Shown here piece by piece: positions 25,280-34,109 of a stretch of DNA of 64,000 nucleotides. Position 1 is the stretch's first letter. Every line of letters starts with the position of its first letter. A program made the position numbers and the translations under genes. The notes under the pieces are model-generated. The model ran no database searches. It was given only the letters and a program-made list of their open reading frames with translations, and was not told the DNA's origin. This DNA comes from Pollutimonas thiosulfatoxidans (GTDB taxonomy: Bacteria > Pseudomonadota > Gammaproteobacteria > Burkholderiales > Burkholderiaceae_B): positions 1,922,001 to 1,986,000 of the forward strand of contig NZ_CP022987.1 in NCBI RefSeq assembly GCF_004022565.1, read 5' to 3'.

Positions 25280-28200
25280 TTACTGGGGCGGCAGGGAAGC
25301 ATGAAGATCCTGCAGGGAATAGACCTTCAGTCCGCCACCATGACGCAGATACTGCAAGCCCTCGACAGCGGCGCGTGCTCCGGCGATCGTGGTGAAGAAG
25401 GTAACGCGCGCGGCCAGTGCGTTGGTGCGTATCATGCGCGAGTCGGCAATGGCATTGCGCCGCTCTTCAACGGTGTTGATCACCAGCGCGATCTCGCCGT
25501 TCTTGATCATGTCCACAATGTGAGGCCGTCCTTCAGTTACCTTGTTGACCACCTGAACTTCCAACCCGGAAGCCTCGATGGCGGCAGCCGTGCCACGCGT
25601 AGCGACAATCTTGAACCCGAGCGCGCTTAAACCGCGCGCCACTTCGACGGCGCGTGGTTTGTCTTGGCCGCGCACACTGATGAAGGCCGTACCTGATTCA
25701 GGCAAGGACACGCTGGCCGCAAGCTGCGATTTGACGAAGGCCTCGCCAAAGCTCTCGCCTACGCCCATGACTTCGCCGGTGGACTTCATTTCGGGGCCCA
25801 GTATGGTGTCTACGCCCGGGAACTTCACGAAGGGGAAGACAGCCTCCTTGACGGAGTAATAGTGCGGCACCACTTCTTTGCGTATGCCCTGCTCGGCCAG
25901 GGTCTTGCCGGCCATGGCGCGTGCGCCGATCTTGGCCAACTGCAAGCCAGTGGCCTTGGACACGTAAGGAACGGTGCGGGACGCACGCGGGTTGACTTCG
26001 AGCACGTAGACGTCGCCATCTTGAATGGCAAACTGTACGTTCATCAAGCCCTTTACATTCAGGGCGCGTGCCATGAGTGCCGTCTGGCGCTTAATCTCGG
26101 CAATGACCTCGTCGGACAGCGAGTAAGGCGGCAGGCTGCAGGCGGAATCACCCGAGTGCACGCCGGCTTGCTCGATGTGCTCCATGACGCCGCCGATAAA
26201 GACGGTTTCGCCATCGGCCACGCAATCGACATCGACCTCGGTGGCATTGTTCAGGAAATGATCCAGCAATACCGGCGAGTCATTGCTGACCTTGACGGCT
26301 TCGCGCATGTAGCGCTCGAGATCCTGTTGCTCGTGTACGATTTCCATGGCGCGGCCACCCAGCACATAACTGGGGCGCACAACCAGCGGGTAGCCGATCT
26401 CGGCGGCGTGTATCAGGGCCTCGCCTTCGGTACGAGCGGTACGGTTGGGGGGCTGGCGCAAACCCAGCTTGGTCAGCAGCTTCTGGAAGCGCTCGCGATC
26501 TTCGGCCACGTCGATGGATTCGGGGCTGGTGCCGATAATGGGCACACCGTTGGCTTCGAGCGCGCGTGCCAGCTTGAGCGGGGTTTGTCCGCCGTACTGC
26601 ACGATCATGCCTACCGGGTTTTCCTTGTGCACGATCTCGAGCACGTCTTCCAGGGTTAGCGGCTCGAAATAGAGGCGGTCGGACGTGTCGTAATCGGTGG
26701 AGACGGTTTCCGGGTTGCAGTTGACCATAATGGTTTCATAGCCATCTTCGCGCAATGCCAGCGCGGCGTGCACGCAGCAATAGTCGAACTCGATGCCTTG
26801 GCCAATACGGTTGGGCCCGCCACCCAGCACGATGATCTTTTTGCGGTCCGTAGGGGCCGCCTCGCATTCGTCTTCGTACGTTGAATACATGTACGCCGTA
26901 TCGGTGGGAAACTCGGCGGCGCAGGTGTCTACGCGTTTGTATACGGGGCGCACACCCAGTTGATGACGCAGCTTGCGAACTTCGGCCTCGGAGGTGTCAA
27001 GCAGAAAGGCCAGGCGGCGATCGGAAAACCCGCGGCGCTTCAGTTGCCAGACGGTGTCGTAGTCCAGGTCGGCCAGCGTCTTTTGCTCGAGCGCCAGTTC
27101 GATATCGACGATCTCTTTGATCTGGGCCAGGAACCACGGGTCGATACTGGTCAGGCTGTGAACCTCGTCAAGGCTGAAGCCCTGGGCAAAGGCGTCGCCC
27201 ACGTACCAGATGCGCTCGGGGCCCGGTTCGCCAAGCTCGATCTGCAGCTTCTCGCGGTCGGTGGTCTTTTGATTGAGTCCGTCCACACCGACTTCCAGAC
27301 CGCGCAAGGCTTTCTGGAAGGATTCCTGGAAGGTACGGCCTATGGCCATGACTTCGCCCACCGACTTCATTTGCGTGGTCAGGCGCGAATCGGCGGTTGG
27401 GAATTTCTCGAAGGCAAAACGCGGCACCTTCGTGACGACGTAATCGATCGTGGGCTCGAAAGATGCGGGCGTCGCGCCCCCCGTGATTTCGTTTTTCAGT
27501 TCATCCAGCGTATAGCCGACCGCCAGGCGGGCGGCAACCTTGGCGATGGGGAAACCCGTGGCCTTGGACGCCAGGGCCGACGAGCGCGACACGCGCGGGT
27601 TCATCTCGATGACGATCATCCGCCCATCGGCGGGGTTGACTGCAAACTGGACGTTGGAACCACCGGTGTCCACGCCGATTTCGCGCAACACCGCGATCGA
27701 TGCATTGCGCATGATCTGGTATTCCTTGTCGGTCAGCGTTTGGGCCGGGGCCACCGTGATGGAATCGCCAGTGTGCACACCCATGGGGTCCAGGTTTTCG
27801 ATGGAGCACACAATAATGCAGTTGTCGGCGCTGTCGCGCACGACTTCCATTTCGAATTCTTTCCAGCCCAGCAGGGACTCTTCGATCAAGAGTTCGTTAG
27901 TAGGCGATGCCTCCAGGCCGCGACGGCAGATGGCCTCGAACTCTTCGCTGTTATAGGCAATACCGCCACCCGACCCGCCCATGGTGAAGCTGGGGCGGAT
28001 CACAACGGGGAAGCCGGACGTGCCCGCCTCGTCGCCGATGCGGCGCTGGACTTCCCAGGCTGCTTCCATGGAGTGCGCTACGCCCGACTTGGCTGACTCG
28101 AGGCCGATACTGCTCATGGCGTCTTTGAACTTCATGCGGTCTTCGGCCTTTTCGATGGCCTGCGCATTCGCGCCTATCAGTTCCACGCCGTGCTTCTCGA

Positions 28201-28522
28201 GTACGCCTTCGCGCACGAGATCCAGTGCACAGTTAAGTGCCGTCTGCCCACCCATGGTCGGTAGCAGCGCATCTGGCCTTTCGCGCTCGATGATTTTTTC
28301 GACCGCTTGCCAGGTAATGGGCTCGATGTAGGTGACGTCAGCCGTTTCCGGGTCGGTCATGATGGTGGCGGGATTGCTATTGACCAGAATGGTGCGGAAA
28401 CCCTCGGCTTTCAGGGCCTTGCAGGCCTGGGCGCCGGAGTAGTCGAACTCGCATGCCTGCCCGATGATGATGGGGCCGGCACCAATGATGAGAATGCTGT
28501 TTAGGTCTGTACGCTTTGGCAT
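25280..28522 (-). CDS. carB: Carbamoyl-phosphate synthase large subunit
   Basis: Makes carbamoyl phosphate from ammonia (supplied by CarA), bicarbonate and two ATP, feeding arginine and pyrimidine synthesis. The 1080 residues are full length with two duplicated ATP-grasp halves: the first has GAGPIIIGQACEFDYSGAQA and EMNPRVSRSSALASKATGFP, the second GGGPNRIGQGIEFDYCCVH and EVNPRASRTVPYVSKATG. A C-terminal MGS-like allosteric domain ends the protein. carA lies 9 nt upstream. Confidence 0.98.
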   Translation of the reverse strand: MPKRTDLNSILIIGAGPIIIGQACEFDYSGAQACKALKAEGFRTILVNSNPATIMTDPETADVTYIEPITWQAVEKIIERERPDALLPTMGGQTALNCALDLVREGVLEKHGVELIGANAQAIEKAEDRMKFKDAMSSIGLESAKSGVAHSMEAAWEVQRRIGDEAGTSGFPVVIRPSFTMGGSGGGIAYNSEEFEAICRRGLEASPTNELLIEESLLGWKEFEMEVVRDSADNCIIVCSIENLDPMGVHTGDSITVAPAQTLTDKEYQIMRNASIAVLREIGVDTGGSNVQFAVNPADGRMIVIEMNPRVSRSSALASKATGFPIAKVAARLAVGYTLDELKNEITGGATPASFEPTIDYVVTKVPRFAFEKFPTADSRLTTQMKSVGEVMAIGRTFQESFQKALRGLEVGVDGLNQKTTDREKLQIELGEPGPERIWYVGDAFAQGFSLDEVHSLTSIDPWFLAQIKEIVDIELALEQKTLADLDYDTVWQLKRRGFSDRRLAFLLDTSEAEVRKLRHQLGVRPVYKRVDTCAAEFPTDTAYMYSTYEDECEAAPTDRKKIIVLGGGPNRIGQGIEFDYCCVHAALALREDGYETIMVNCNPETVSTDYDTSDRLYFEPLTLEDVLEIVHKENPVGMIVQYGGQTPLKLARALEANGVPIIGTSPESIDVAEDRERFQKLLTKLGLRQPPNRTARTEGEALIHAAEIGYPLVVRPSYVLGGRAMEIVHEQQDLERYMREAVKVSNDSPVLLDHFLNNATEVDVDCVADGETVFIGGVMEHIEQAGVHSGDSACSLPPYSLSDEVIAEIKRQTALMARALNVKGLMNVQFAIQDGDVYVLEVNPRASRTVPYVSKATGLQLAKIGARAMAGKTLAEQGIRKEVVPHYYSVKEAVFPFVKFPGVDTILGPEMKSTGEVMGVGESFGEAFVKSQLAASVSLPESGTAFISVRGQDKPRAVEVARGLSALGFKIVATRGTAAAIEASGLEVQVVNKVTEGRPHIVDMIKNGEIALVINTVEERRNAIADSRMIRTNALAARVTFFTTIAGARAAVEGLQYLRHGGGLKVYSLQDLHASLPPQ

Positions 28523-28531
28523 AGTGCGGGA

Positions 28532-29686
28532 TTATTTTTTTCCGGCCATAAGGCTGATGAATTTATCGAAGAGCACAACGATGTCGTGCGGGCCGGGGCT
28601 GGCTTCAGGATGACCCTGGAAGCAGAAGGCGGGGGTATCGGTAAGCTCGAAACCCTGCAAGCTGCCATCGAACAGCGACACGTGCGTGGCGCGGGCATTG
28701 GCGGGCAAAGAGTCGGCGTCTACATTGAAACCGTGATTCTGGCTGGTAATGAAGACCCGCCCGGTATCCAGGTCTTGTACCGGGTGGTTGGCGCCGTGAT
28801 GGCCGGTTTTCATTTTGACGGTTTTCGCACCCAGGCCCAGCCCGAGTATCTGCTGGCCCAGGCAAATGCCGAACAAGGGGATCTTTTGCTCAAGTGCCGC
28901 CTTGCAGGTGTCGATGGCGTAAAGGCAGGGTTCGGGATCGCCGGGGCCGTTGGACAGAAAGATGCCGTCGGGTTTCAGGTCGAGCACATCTTGCACAGGG
29001 GTTTGGGCCGGCACCAGGGTAACGCGGCAACCGCGATCGACCAGCAGGCGCAGGATGTTGGTTTTGATGCCGTAATCGTAGGCGACGACGTGGTAGGTGG
29101 CGCCAGTGGGTTCGGAAAAGCCCTTGCCCATCTGCCAAGTGCCCGAACGCCAGTTGTCAGCGCTTTTGATGGAGACGGTCTTGGCTAAATCCTGGCCCGA
29201 CATGCCGGGGAAGTCACGTGCCATTTGCACGGCATGGCCGACGTCGTCGCCCACCATGATACAAGCGCCTTGCGCGCCCCGCTGGCTTAGTATGCGCGTG
29301 AGCTTACGCGTATCGACACCGGCAATGGCGACTGTACCCTGCTCTTTCAGATAGTCGGGCAGCGACTGCGTGGCGCGGAAATTCGATACCCGCAGCGAGC
29401 AATCGCGCACCACCAGACCGGCTGCATGAACGTGAGTGGACTCGACGTCTTCCTCGTTGACACCCGTGTTACCGATATGAGGATAGGTCAGTGTGATGAT
29501 CTGGCCGCTGTAGCTCGGGTCGGTCAGGATTTCCTGATAGCCCGTCATGGCGGTGTTGAAGACGATTTCGGCGACGCAATACCCATCGGCGCCGATAGAG
29601 ACACCCTTGAAGATGGTACCGTCCGCCAAGGCGAGGATAGCTGAAGGAGCCCCTTTGGACCCCTCTGATAGTAGTGACGGCAGCAC
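28532..29686 (-). CDS. carA: Carbamoyl-phosphate synthase small (glutaminase) subunit
   Basis: Hydrolyses glutamine and passes ammonia to CarB. The 384 residues have the N-terminal LADGTIFKG domain and a class I amidotransferase domain: oxyanion loop LSNGPGDPEP, nucleophile Cys in FGICLGQQILGLGLG and the His/Glu pair in FQGHPEASPGP. The start is GTG at 29686 with a GGGG run about nine bases upstream; no ATG lies before the conserved domain. A TATAAT element on the minus strand lies 40 nt upstream. Confidence 0.96.
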   Translation of the reverse strand: MLPSLLSEGSKGAPSAILALADGTIFKGVSIGADGYCVAEIVFNTAMTGYQEILTDPSYSGQIITLTYPHIGNTGVNEEDVESTHVHAAGLVVRDCSLRVSNFRATQSLPDYLKEQGTVAIAGVDTRKLTRILSQRGAQGACIMVGDDVGHAVQMARDFPGMSGQDLAKTVSIKSADNWRSGTWQMGKGFSEPTGATYHVVAYDYGIKTNILRLLVDRGCRVTLVPAQTPVQDVLDLKPDGIFLSNGPGDPEPCLYAIDTCKAALEQKIPLFGICLGQQILGLGLGAKTVKMKTGHHGANHPVQDLDTGRVFITSQNHGFNVDADSLPANARATHVSLFDGSLQGFELTDTPAFCFQGHPEASPGPHDIVVLFDKFISLMAGKK

Positions 29687-29725
29687 TGTAAACCCCGGTT
29701 ATAAAGTCAGTAATTAAACCTTTCG

Positions 29726-29731
29726 ATTATA
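29726..29731 (-). promoter_or_regulatory. -10 element of the carAB promoter
   Basis: TATAAT on the minus strand, 40 nt before the carA GTG, in the divergent gap to tal. No convincing -35 is at the right distance. The gap also holds two GC-rich stems (around 29741-29765 and at 29779-29796) without T-runs. Confidence 0.45.
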
Positions 29732-29852
29732 CCTTGCGGCGGCCGGTCCTTATGTAAGGGGCCGTCAGATCAAGGCGCCCGCCTGTCCGCAGGCGGAAAA
29801 TGGTCTACAGTAACAGGCTCTGTTCCGTATTGTGTTAACTGGTGTAAAGCTT

Positions 29853-30812
29853 ATGTCGAACCAACTAGAAGCCCTGCGTCAATTCACCACCGTAGTCGCC
29901 GACACTGGCGATTTCGACACCATGCGCAAGCATCGGCCGACCGACGCCACGACTAATCCCTCGCTGATTCTCAAGGCCGTTCAGAACGAACAAAACCGCG
30001 AACTTGTACAGCAAGTTATCCGCGACCATGCCAACGCTTCCAGCAGCGAGCTGGTTGATCAGTTGCTGGTGGCCTTCGGACGCGAAATCCTTGCGATTAT
30101 CCCGGGCCGCGTCTCTACTGAAGTGGATGCCCGCCTGTCTTTCGACACACAAGCCAGCATAGAGCGGGCACGCCAAATTATCCAGATGTACCAACGCGCC
30201 GGCGTCAACCCTGAACGGGTGCTGATCAAACTGGCTTCAACTTGGGAAGGCATACAAGCTGCGCGTGTGCTGCAGTCCGAAGGGATACGCTGCAACATGA
30301 CCCTGCTGTTTTGCCTGCCCCAAGCCATTGCTTGCGCCCAGGCCAAGGCGCAGCTGATTTCCCCCTTCGTTGGGCGCATTTACGACTGGCATAAGAAGGC
30401 TGCGGGCGACTCATGGGATGAAGCGGCCAGCGCCGGCGCCAACGACCCGGGCGTGCAGTCGGTCAGGCGCATCTACCAGTACTACAAGGCTTACGACATT
30501 CCGACTGAGATCATGGGCGCGAGCTTTCGCAATATCGGGCAAATCCGGGCTCTGGCCGGTTGCGACCTGCTTACCATCAGCCCCGATCTGCTGGACGAAC
30601 TGGCGCACAATACCGAGCCCCTGGCAAGGCAGCTGGATCCGCAAAGCGCCAAGCAAGATGCGCCCGAGTGGTTGGCAAGCAACGAAGTGGCTTTCCGCAC
30701 TGAACTGAATCAAGACCCCATGGCCACAGAGAAACTGGCTGAAGGCATACGGGCGTTTGCGGCTGATGCCGTCAAGCTGGACACCCTGATTGCGGCCGCG
30801 CGCAAGCAGTAA
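29853..30812 (+). CDS. tal: Transaldolase
   Basis: Transfers a dihydroxyacetone unit between sugar phosphates in the non-oxidative pentose phosphate pathway. From the ATG at 29853 it has 319 residues (MSNQLEALRQFTTVVADTGD), with DATTNPSLILKA, the Schiff-base Lys in RVLIKLASTWEGI and GASFRNIGQI. An in-frame GTG seven codons earlier lacks family support. It is divergent from carA and alone in its transcription unit. Confidence 0.96.
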   Translation: MSNQLEALRQFTTVVADTGDFDTMRKHRPTDATTNPSLILKAVQNEQNRELVQQVIRDHANASSSELVDQLLVAFGREILAIIPGRVSTEVDARLSFDTQASIERARQIIQMYQRAGVNPERVLIKLASTWEGIQAARVLQSEGIRCNMTLLFCLPQAIACAQAKAQLISPFVGRIYDWHKKAAGDSWDEAASAGANDPGVQSVRRIYQYYKAYDIPTEIMGASFRNIGQIRALAGCDLLTISPDLLDELAHNTEPLARQLDPQSAKQDAPEWLASNEVAFRTELNQDPMATEKLAEGIRAFAADAVKLDTLIAAARKQ

Positions 30813-30825
30813 GCCACCACCCTGT

Positions 30826-31434
30826 TCAAGTGCTGCGTCTTTCCATCAGTGCCCAGGCTATCGTGCCCGCATCGACGTATTCGAGCTCGCTGCCCGCGGG
30901 CACGCCACGCGCCAGCCGGCTGACCGACAGCCCCTGGGCGCGCAGCAGCTCTGACAGATAATGAGCGGTGGTTTCACCCTCGGCCGTGAAGTTGGTGGCG
31001 AGAATGACCTCCTGCACCTGCCCGTCACCGGCGCGCCTTAACAAGCGGTCGAACTGCAGGTCCTGGGGGCCTATGCCTTCCAGCGGCGCCAGGCGTCCCA
31101 TCAAGACATAATAAAGACCCCGGTAACCATGGCTGGACTCAATCATGTTCTGGTCGGCGGGTGTCTCGACCACGCACAACACGCTTGCATCCCGCTTGGG
31201 ATTGCTGCACGTCGGGCAGACCTCGGCTTCGCTGAAACCGTTGCAGCGCGCGCAATGGCGCAGGTCGCGCACGGCAGCTGCCAGCGCCTGGCCAAGTTGC
31301 TCGGCCCCAGAAATATCGTGCTGCAGCAGGTGATACGCCATACGACGCGCCGATCTGACCCCGACACCAGGCAGGCGTCGCAAGGCTTCGATCAACGCTT
31401 TTAGCGGCTCGGGCTCGGGTAAGGGCGCTTCCAT
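30826..31434 (-). CDS. recR: Recombination mediator protein RecR
   Basis: Works with RecO/RecF to load RecA at gaps. The 202 residues have an N-terminal helix-hairpin-helix (LRRLPGVGVRSARRMAYHLL), a four-cysteine zinc site (CARCNGFSEAEVCPTCSN), the Toprim domain (VVETPADQNMIE) and a Walker-B-like C-terminal end. Its ATG overlaps the ybaB stop by one base (TGATG). dnaX-ybaB-recR is a widely conserved operon. Confidence 0.97.
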   Translation of the reverse strand: MEAPLPEPEPLKALIEALRRLPGVGVRSARRMAYHLLQHDISGAEQLGQALAAAVRDLRHCARCNGFSEAEVCPTCSNPKRDASVLCVVETPADQNMIESSHGYRGLYYVLMGRLAPLEGIGPQDLQFDRLLRRAGDGQVQEVILATNFTAEGETTAHYLSELLRAQGLSVSRLARGVPAGSELEYVDAGTIAWALMERRST

Positions 31435-31760
31435 CAGAAGGGTAGCTTCATTCCCGGAGGCAAAGGCATGCCGGCCGTCACGGACGACATCTTTTCTTGC
31501 GAAGTGGTTTCCGCTTTGCGCAGCGCGTCGTTAAAAGCAGCGGCGACGAGGTCTTCCAGCATGTCTTTGTCGTCGGCCAGCAGCGTAGGATCTATGGTGA
31601 CGCGCTTGACATCGTGCCTGCAGGTCATCGAGACCTTGACCAGACCGCCGCCCGACTCGCCTTCGACAATAATTTCGGCAAGGGCGTCCTGCGCCTTCTT
31701 CATGTTTTCCTGCATTTGCTGCGCTTGGCGCATCAATCCGGCTATCTGACCTTTCATCAT
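31434..31760 (-). CDS. ybaB: YbaB/EbfC nucleoid-associated protein
   Basis: Small dimeric DNA-binding protein of 108 residues with the conserved start MKGQIAGLMRQAQQMQENM, a central GGGLVKVSMTCRHDVKRV sheet and the helical DKDMLEDLVAAAFNDALRKAE segment. An extra Met precedes MKGQ; either could start. It sits between dnaX (36-nt gap) and recR (1-nt overlap). Its role is nucleoid binding and possibly repair support; no catalytic motif is present. Confidence 0.95.
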   Translation of the reverse strand: MMKGQIAGLMRQAQQMQENMKKAQDALAEIIVEGESGGGLVKVSMTCRHDVKRVTIDPTLLADDKDMLEDLVAAAFNDALRKAETTSQEKMSSVTAGMPLPPGMKLPF

Positions 31761-31796
31761 GGTGTGGCTGTCCTGAAAATAGTTAAAAAATGGCGT

Positions 31797-33905
31797 TCAA
31801 GCGGCGCGGTCGCGTGGCGTCGCACTGACGGATCCGGGCACAACCTGCGCCCCAAAGTCGGTGATCAGCGCCAGCACGAATGGATCGTTGGCAACGGCCT
31901 GCTCGGCGGCTTGCTGGCGCAGCTGGCGTTGTGCCTGCTCTACCGCATGCGCCGTGTCGTCGCCGGTAGCGCCGTACTCCACATTCAGCTGCACGACCGT
32001 ACCGAAGTGCTCGGAAAGCACGGTGCGCAGGCGTGATTGCCCTGGGCTCTCGGCCAGTGATCTTACGGCGACTCGCAGGTTGATCTGCTCGCCCTGCCCG
32101 CCCAGCCACTCGCTTTGCCGGGCCAGCTCGGCAGCCAGGCCGGTAAGCGGCAAACTGGCTGCCAGCGTCGGCCATTGTTGCGCTGTCATGTCTCGTATGC
32201 GCGCCGACTTGGTCTTCTTGCGCTCCGGCGCCAAAGCGGCGGGTATGACTTCGCCATCGATCGCAGCCTGTTCTTGCGTGAACTCGTCATCGAAGCCGTC
32301 CGCATCGGCAGGCTCGAACCGCGCATCGTCGAACCCGGCGTCATCGTCGGCACCATGCATGGTCTCGAAGTCGGCTTCAGCCGTTGCCCGGTCCGCTTGT
32401 ACCGCTGCGGCTTTGGGGGGCTGTGGCGACTTTGTCGATGGGATCGCGGTGGGCGGCGGCGTAGCGGGCAAGTCTTCCCAGGCGGGGACATCGTGTTGGT
32501 CAGCAGGCGGCGTCTCTTGCGCAACGGGCACAATGGGAACAACTGGAGCCACCGGCGTCACCACGACGGGCGGGGCCTGGGGCGCTACCGACGCTGCGGG
32601 CGCCTGCGCGCTTGCGGGCTCCGCCGAAGCCGAAGCCGAAGCCGAAGCCGAAGCCGAAGCCGAAGCCGAAGCCGAAGCCGAAGCCGAAGCCGAAGCCGAA
32701 GCCGAAGCCGAAGTTGCCGGCGCTGCGGCCGAAGGCGCGGCTGCGACCGGTGCCACCGTTGCCGGCGGCGCAATAGCCTGCGCCTTGCTGTCGGGCCGGG
32801 GCGGGACCGGCGGAGCCGGATCGGTGGGCGCCAACGCCAGCATGCGCAGGCAGGCCATCACAAAGCCGGCGTACTCGTCCGGTGCCAGGGACAGCTCGTG
32901 ACGGCTGTGAACCGCCACCGAGTAAAACAATTGCACCAGATCGGGATGAATCGCCGCGGCCAATGCAATGAGGTCTTCGGCCAAGGGGTCTTCCTGGGCC
33001 GGCATGTCGGGCAAGCGCTGCTGGATGGCTATGCGCGACAGCAGCACGGCCAGATCGGCCAGGGCGCCTGAATAGGACAACCCTCGAGACGCAAGCTCGT
33101 CCGCAACGGCCACAACTTGCTTGGCATCGCCAGCGGCCAGAGCCTGAAGCAAGTACACCAGGTGACGCTGGTCTATGGTGCCCAGCATGCCCTGCACCGC
33201 GTCGCTGCTTAGATTGCCGGCACTGTAGGCAATGGCCTGATCGGTAAGGGAAAGCGCATCGCGCATGGACCCGGAGGCCGCCTGTGCCAGCAAGCGCAGC
33301 GCCGGACCCTCGTAGGGCAGGCCTTCCTGGCCCAGCACTTCCTGCAAGTGACCGACTATTGCTTCGGCCGTCATCTGCTTCAGATTGAACTGCAAGCAGC
33401 GCGACAAGACGGTTACGGGTATCTTTTGTGGGTCGGTCGTGGCCAGAATGAACTTGACATGCGGCGGCGGCTCTTCGAGGGTCTTGAGCATGGCGTTGAA
33501 AGCGTGCCCGGTCAACATGTGGACTTCGTCGATCATGTAGACCTTGAAGCGACCGCTGCTGGGCGCATAGACGGCTTGCTCCAGCAATTGCGTCATTTCG
33601 TCGACGCCGCGGTTCGATGCGGCATCCAGTTCGACATAGTCAACGAAACGGCCGGTATCGATTTCGGTGCAGGCCTGGCAAACCCCACAAGGCTTCGCCG
33701 TGATCCCACCCTGGCAGTTCAGCGATTTGGCCAATATGCGGGACAAGGTCGTCTTGCCGACGCCGCGCGTTCCGGTAAACAGCCAGGCATGATGCAGGCG
33801 CTGGGTTTCGAGGGCGTGCGTCAGTGCACGAACCACGTGGTCCTGGCCGATCAGGGTATCAAACGAACGTGGCCGCCATTTACGTGCCAGAACCAGATAT
33901 GTCAT
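31797..33905 (-). CDS. dnaX: DNA polymerase III subunit tau/gamma
   Basis: Clamp-loader ATPase that links the polymerase cores and the helicase. The 702 residues start MTYLVLARKWRPRSFDTLIGQ. Walker A is GTRGVGKTTLSR, a four-cysteine zinc module runs through CQGGITAKPCGVCQAC, and Walker B (VYMIDEVHML) and the SRC arginine finger (VLSRCLQF) are present. After the collar domain comes an Ala/Pro-rich linker containing about 15 Ser-Ala dipeptides made by a hexanucleotide repeat, then the tau C-terminal region. No A-rich slippery heptamer for gamma formation is visible. Confidence 0.96.
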   Translation of the reverse strand: MTYLVLARKWRPRSFDTLIGQDHVVRALTHALETQRLHHAWLFTGTRGVGKTTLSRILAKSLNCQGGITAKPCGVCQACTEIDTGRFVDYVELDAASNRGVDEMTQLLEQAVYAPSSGRFKVYMIDEVHMLTGHAFNAMLKTLEEPPPHVKFILATTDPQKIPVTVLSRCLQFNLKQMTAEAIVGHLQEVLGQEGLPYEGPALRLLAQAASGSMRDALSLTDQAIAYSAGNLSSDAVQGMLGTIDQRHLVYLLQALAAGDAKQVVAVADELASRGLSYSGALADLAVLLSRIAIQQRLPDMPAQEDPLAEDLIALAAAIHPDLVQLFYSVAVHSRHELSLAPDEYAGFVMACLRMLALAPTDPAPPVPPRPDSKAQAIAPPATVAPVAAAPSAAAPATSASASASASASASASASASASASASASASAEPASAQAPAASVAPQAPPVVVTPVAPVVPIVPVAQETPPADQHDVPAWEDLPATPPPTAIPSTKSPQPPKAAAVQADRATAEADFETMHGADDDAGFDDARFEPADADGFDDEFTQEQAAIDGEVIPAALAPERKKTKSARIRDMTAQQWPTLAASLPLTGLAAELARQSEWLGGQGEQINLRVAVRSLAESPGQSRLRTVLSEHFGTVVQLNVEYGATGDDTAHAVEQAQRQLRQQAAEQAVANDPFVLALITDFGAQVVPGSVSATPRDRAA
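32623..32712. repeat. Hexanucleotide tandem repeat (GCCGAA) x15 inside dnaX
   Basis: Fifteen uninterrupted perfect copies of GCCGAA on the plus strand, read in dnaX (minus strand) as Ser-Ala dipeptides in the linker between collar and tau-specific domains. Gain or loss of units would keep the reading frame and change only linker length. Confidence 0.97.
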
Positions 33906-34002
33906 GCAGGGGCTTGAAAACGGGGAGCTATCGAAGGGTAAACAAAAAGTGTACCGGATTCGACGTCACTTGGGGCATTTGGGGCGATGCCATGGAGGAT
34001 GA

Positions 34003-34100
34003 GGGGCGAGCCTGACTTCGGCACTGACTCTGAGCGACTATGGCTGCTTCGTTCCCGACCTGACCAGTTTCACCGCCGAACCATGCGAAGGGGCCCGCCG
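34003..34100 (-). ncRNA. ffs: Signal recognition particle RNA (4.5S, small bacterial type)
   Basis: Scaffold of SRP that binds Ffh and targets nascent membrane proteins. In minus-strand RNA the ends pair as GGCGGGCC (34092-34099) with GGCUCGCC (34005-34012), an inner UUCGGC pairs with GCCGAA, and the conserved Ffh-binding domain reads GGUCAGGU, then a GGAA tetraloop, then GAAGCAGCC. In E. coli the tetraloop is closed by C-G; here it is closed by G-C. It starts about 10 nt after the addA stop and lies about 100 nt upstream of dnaX, a common location for ffs. Exact ends are approximate. Confidence 0.92.
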
Positions 34101-34109
34101 AATAAGAGT

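Noticed and set aside
29779..29796. CCGCCTG/CAGGCGG hairpin between carA and tal as a terminator
   Set aside because: No T-run follows it on either strand, and it lies between divergent genes where no transcript needs to end.
32623..32712. GCCGAA array as a CRISPR or intergenic satellite
   Set aside because: There are no spacers, the unit is 6 bp and the array is in frame within dnaX.
31797..33905. Programmed frameshift site for a gamma form of DnaX
   Set aside because: No A-rich slippery heptamer with downstream stem was found in the linker region; I see support only for full-length tau.
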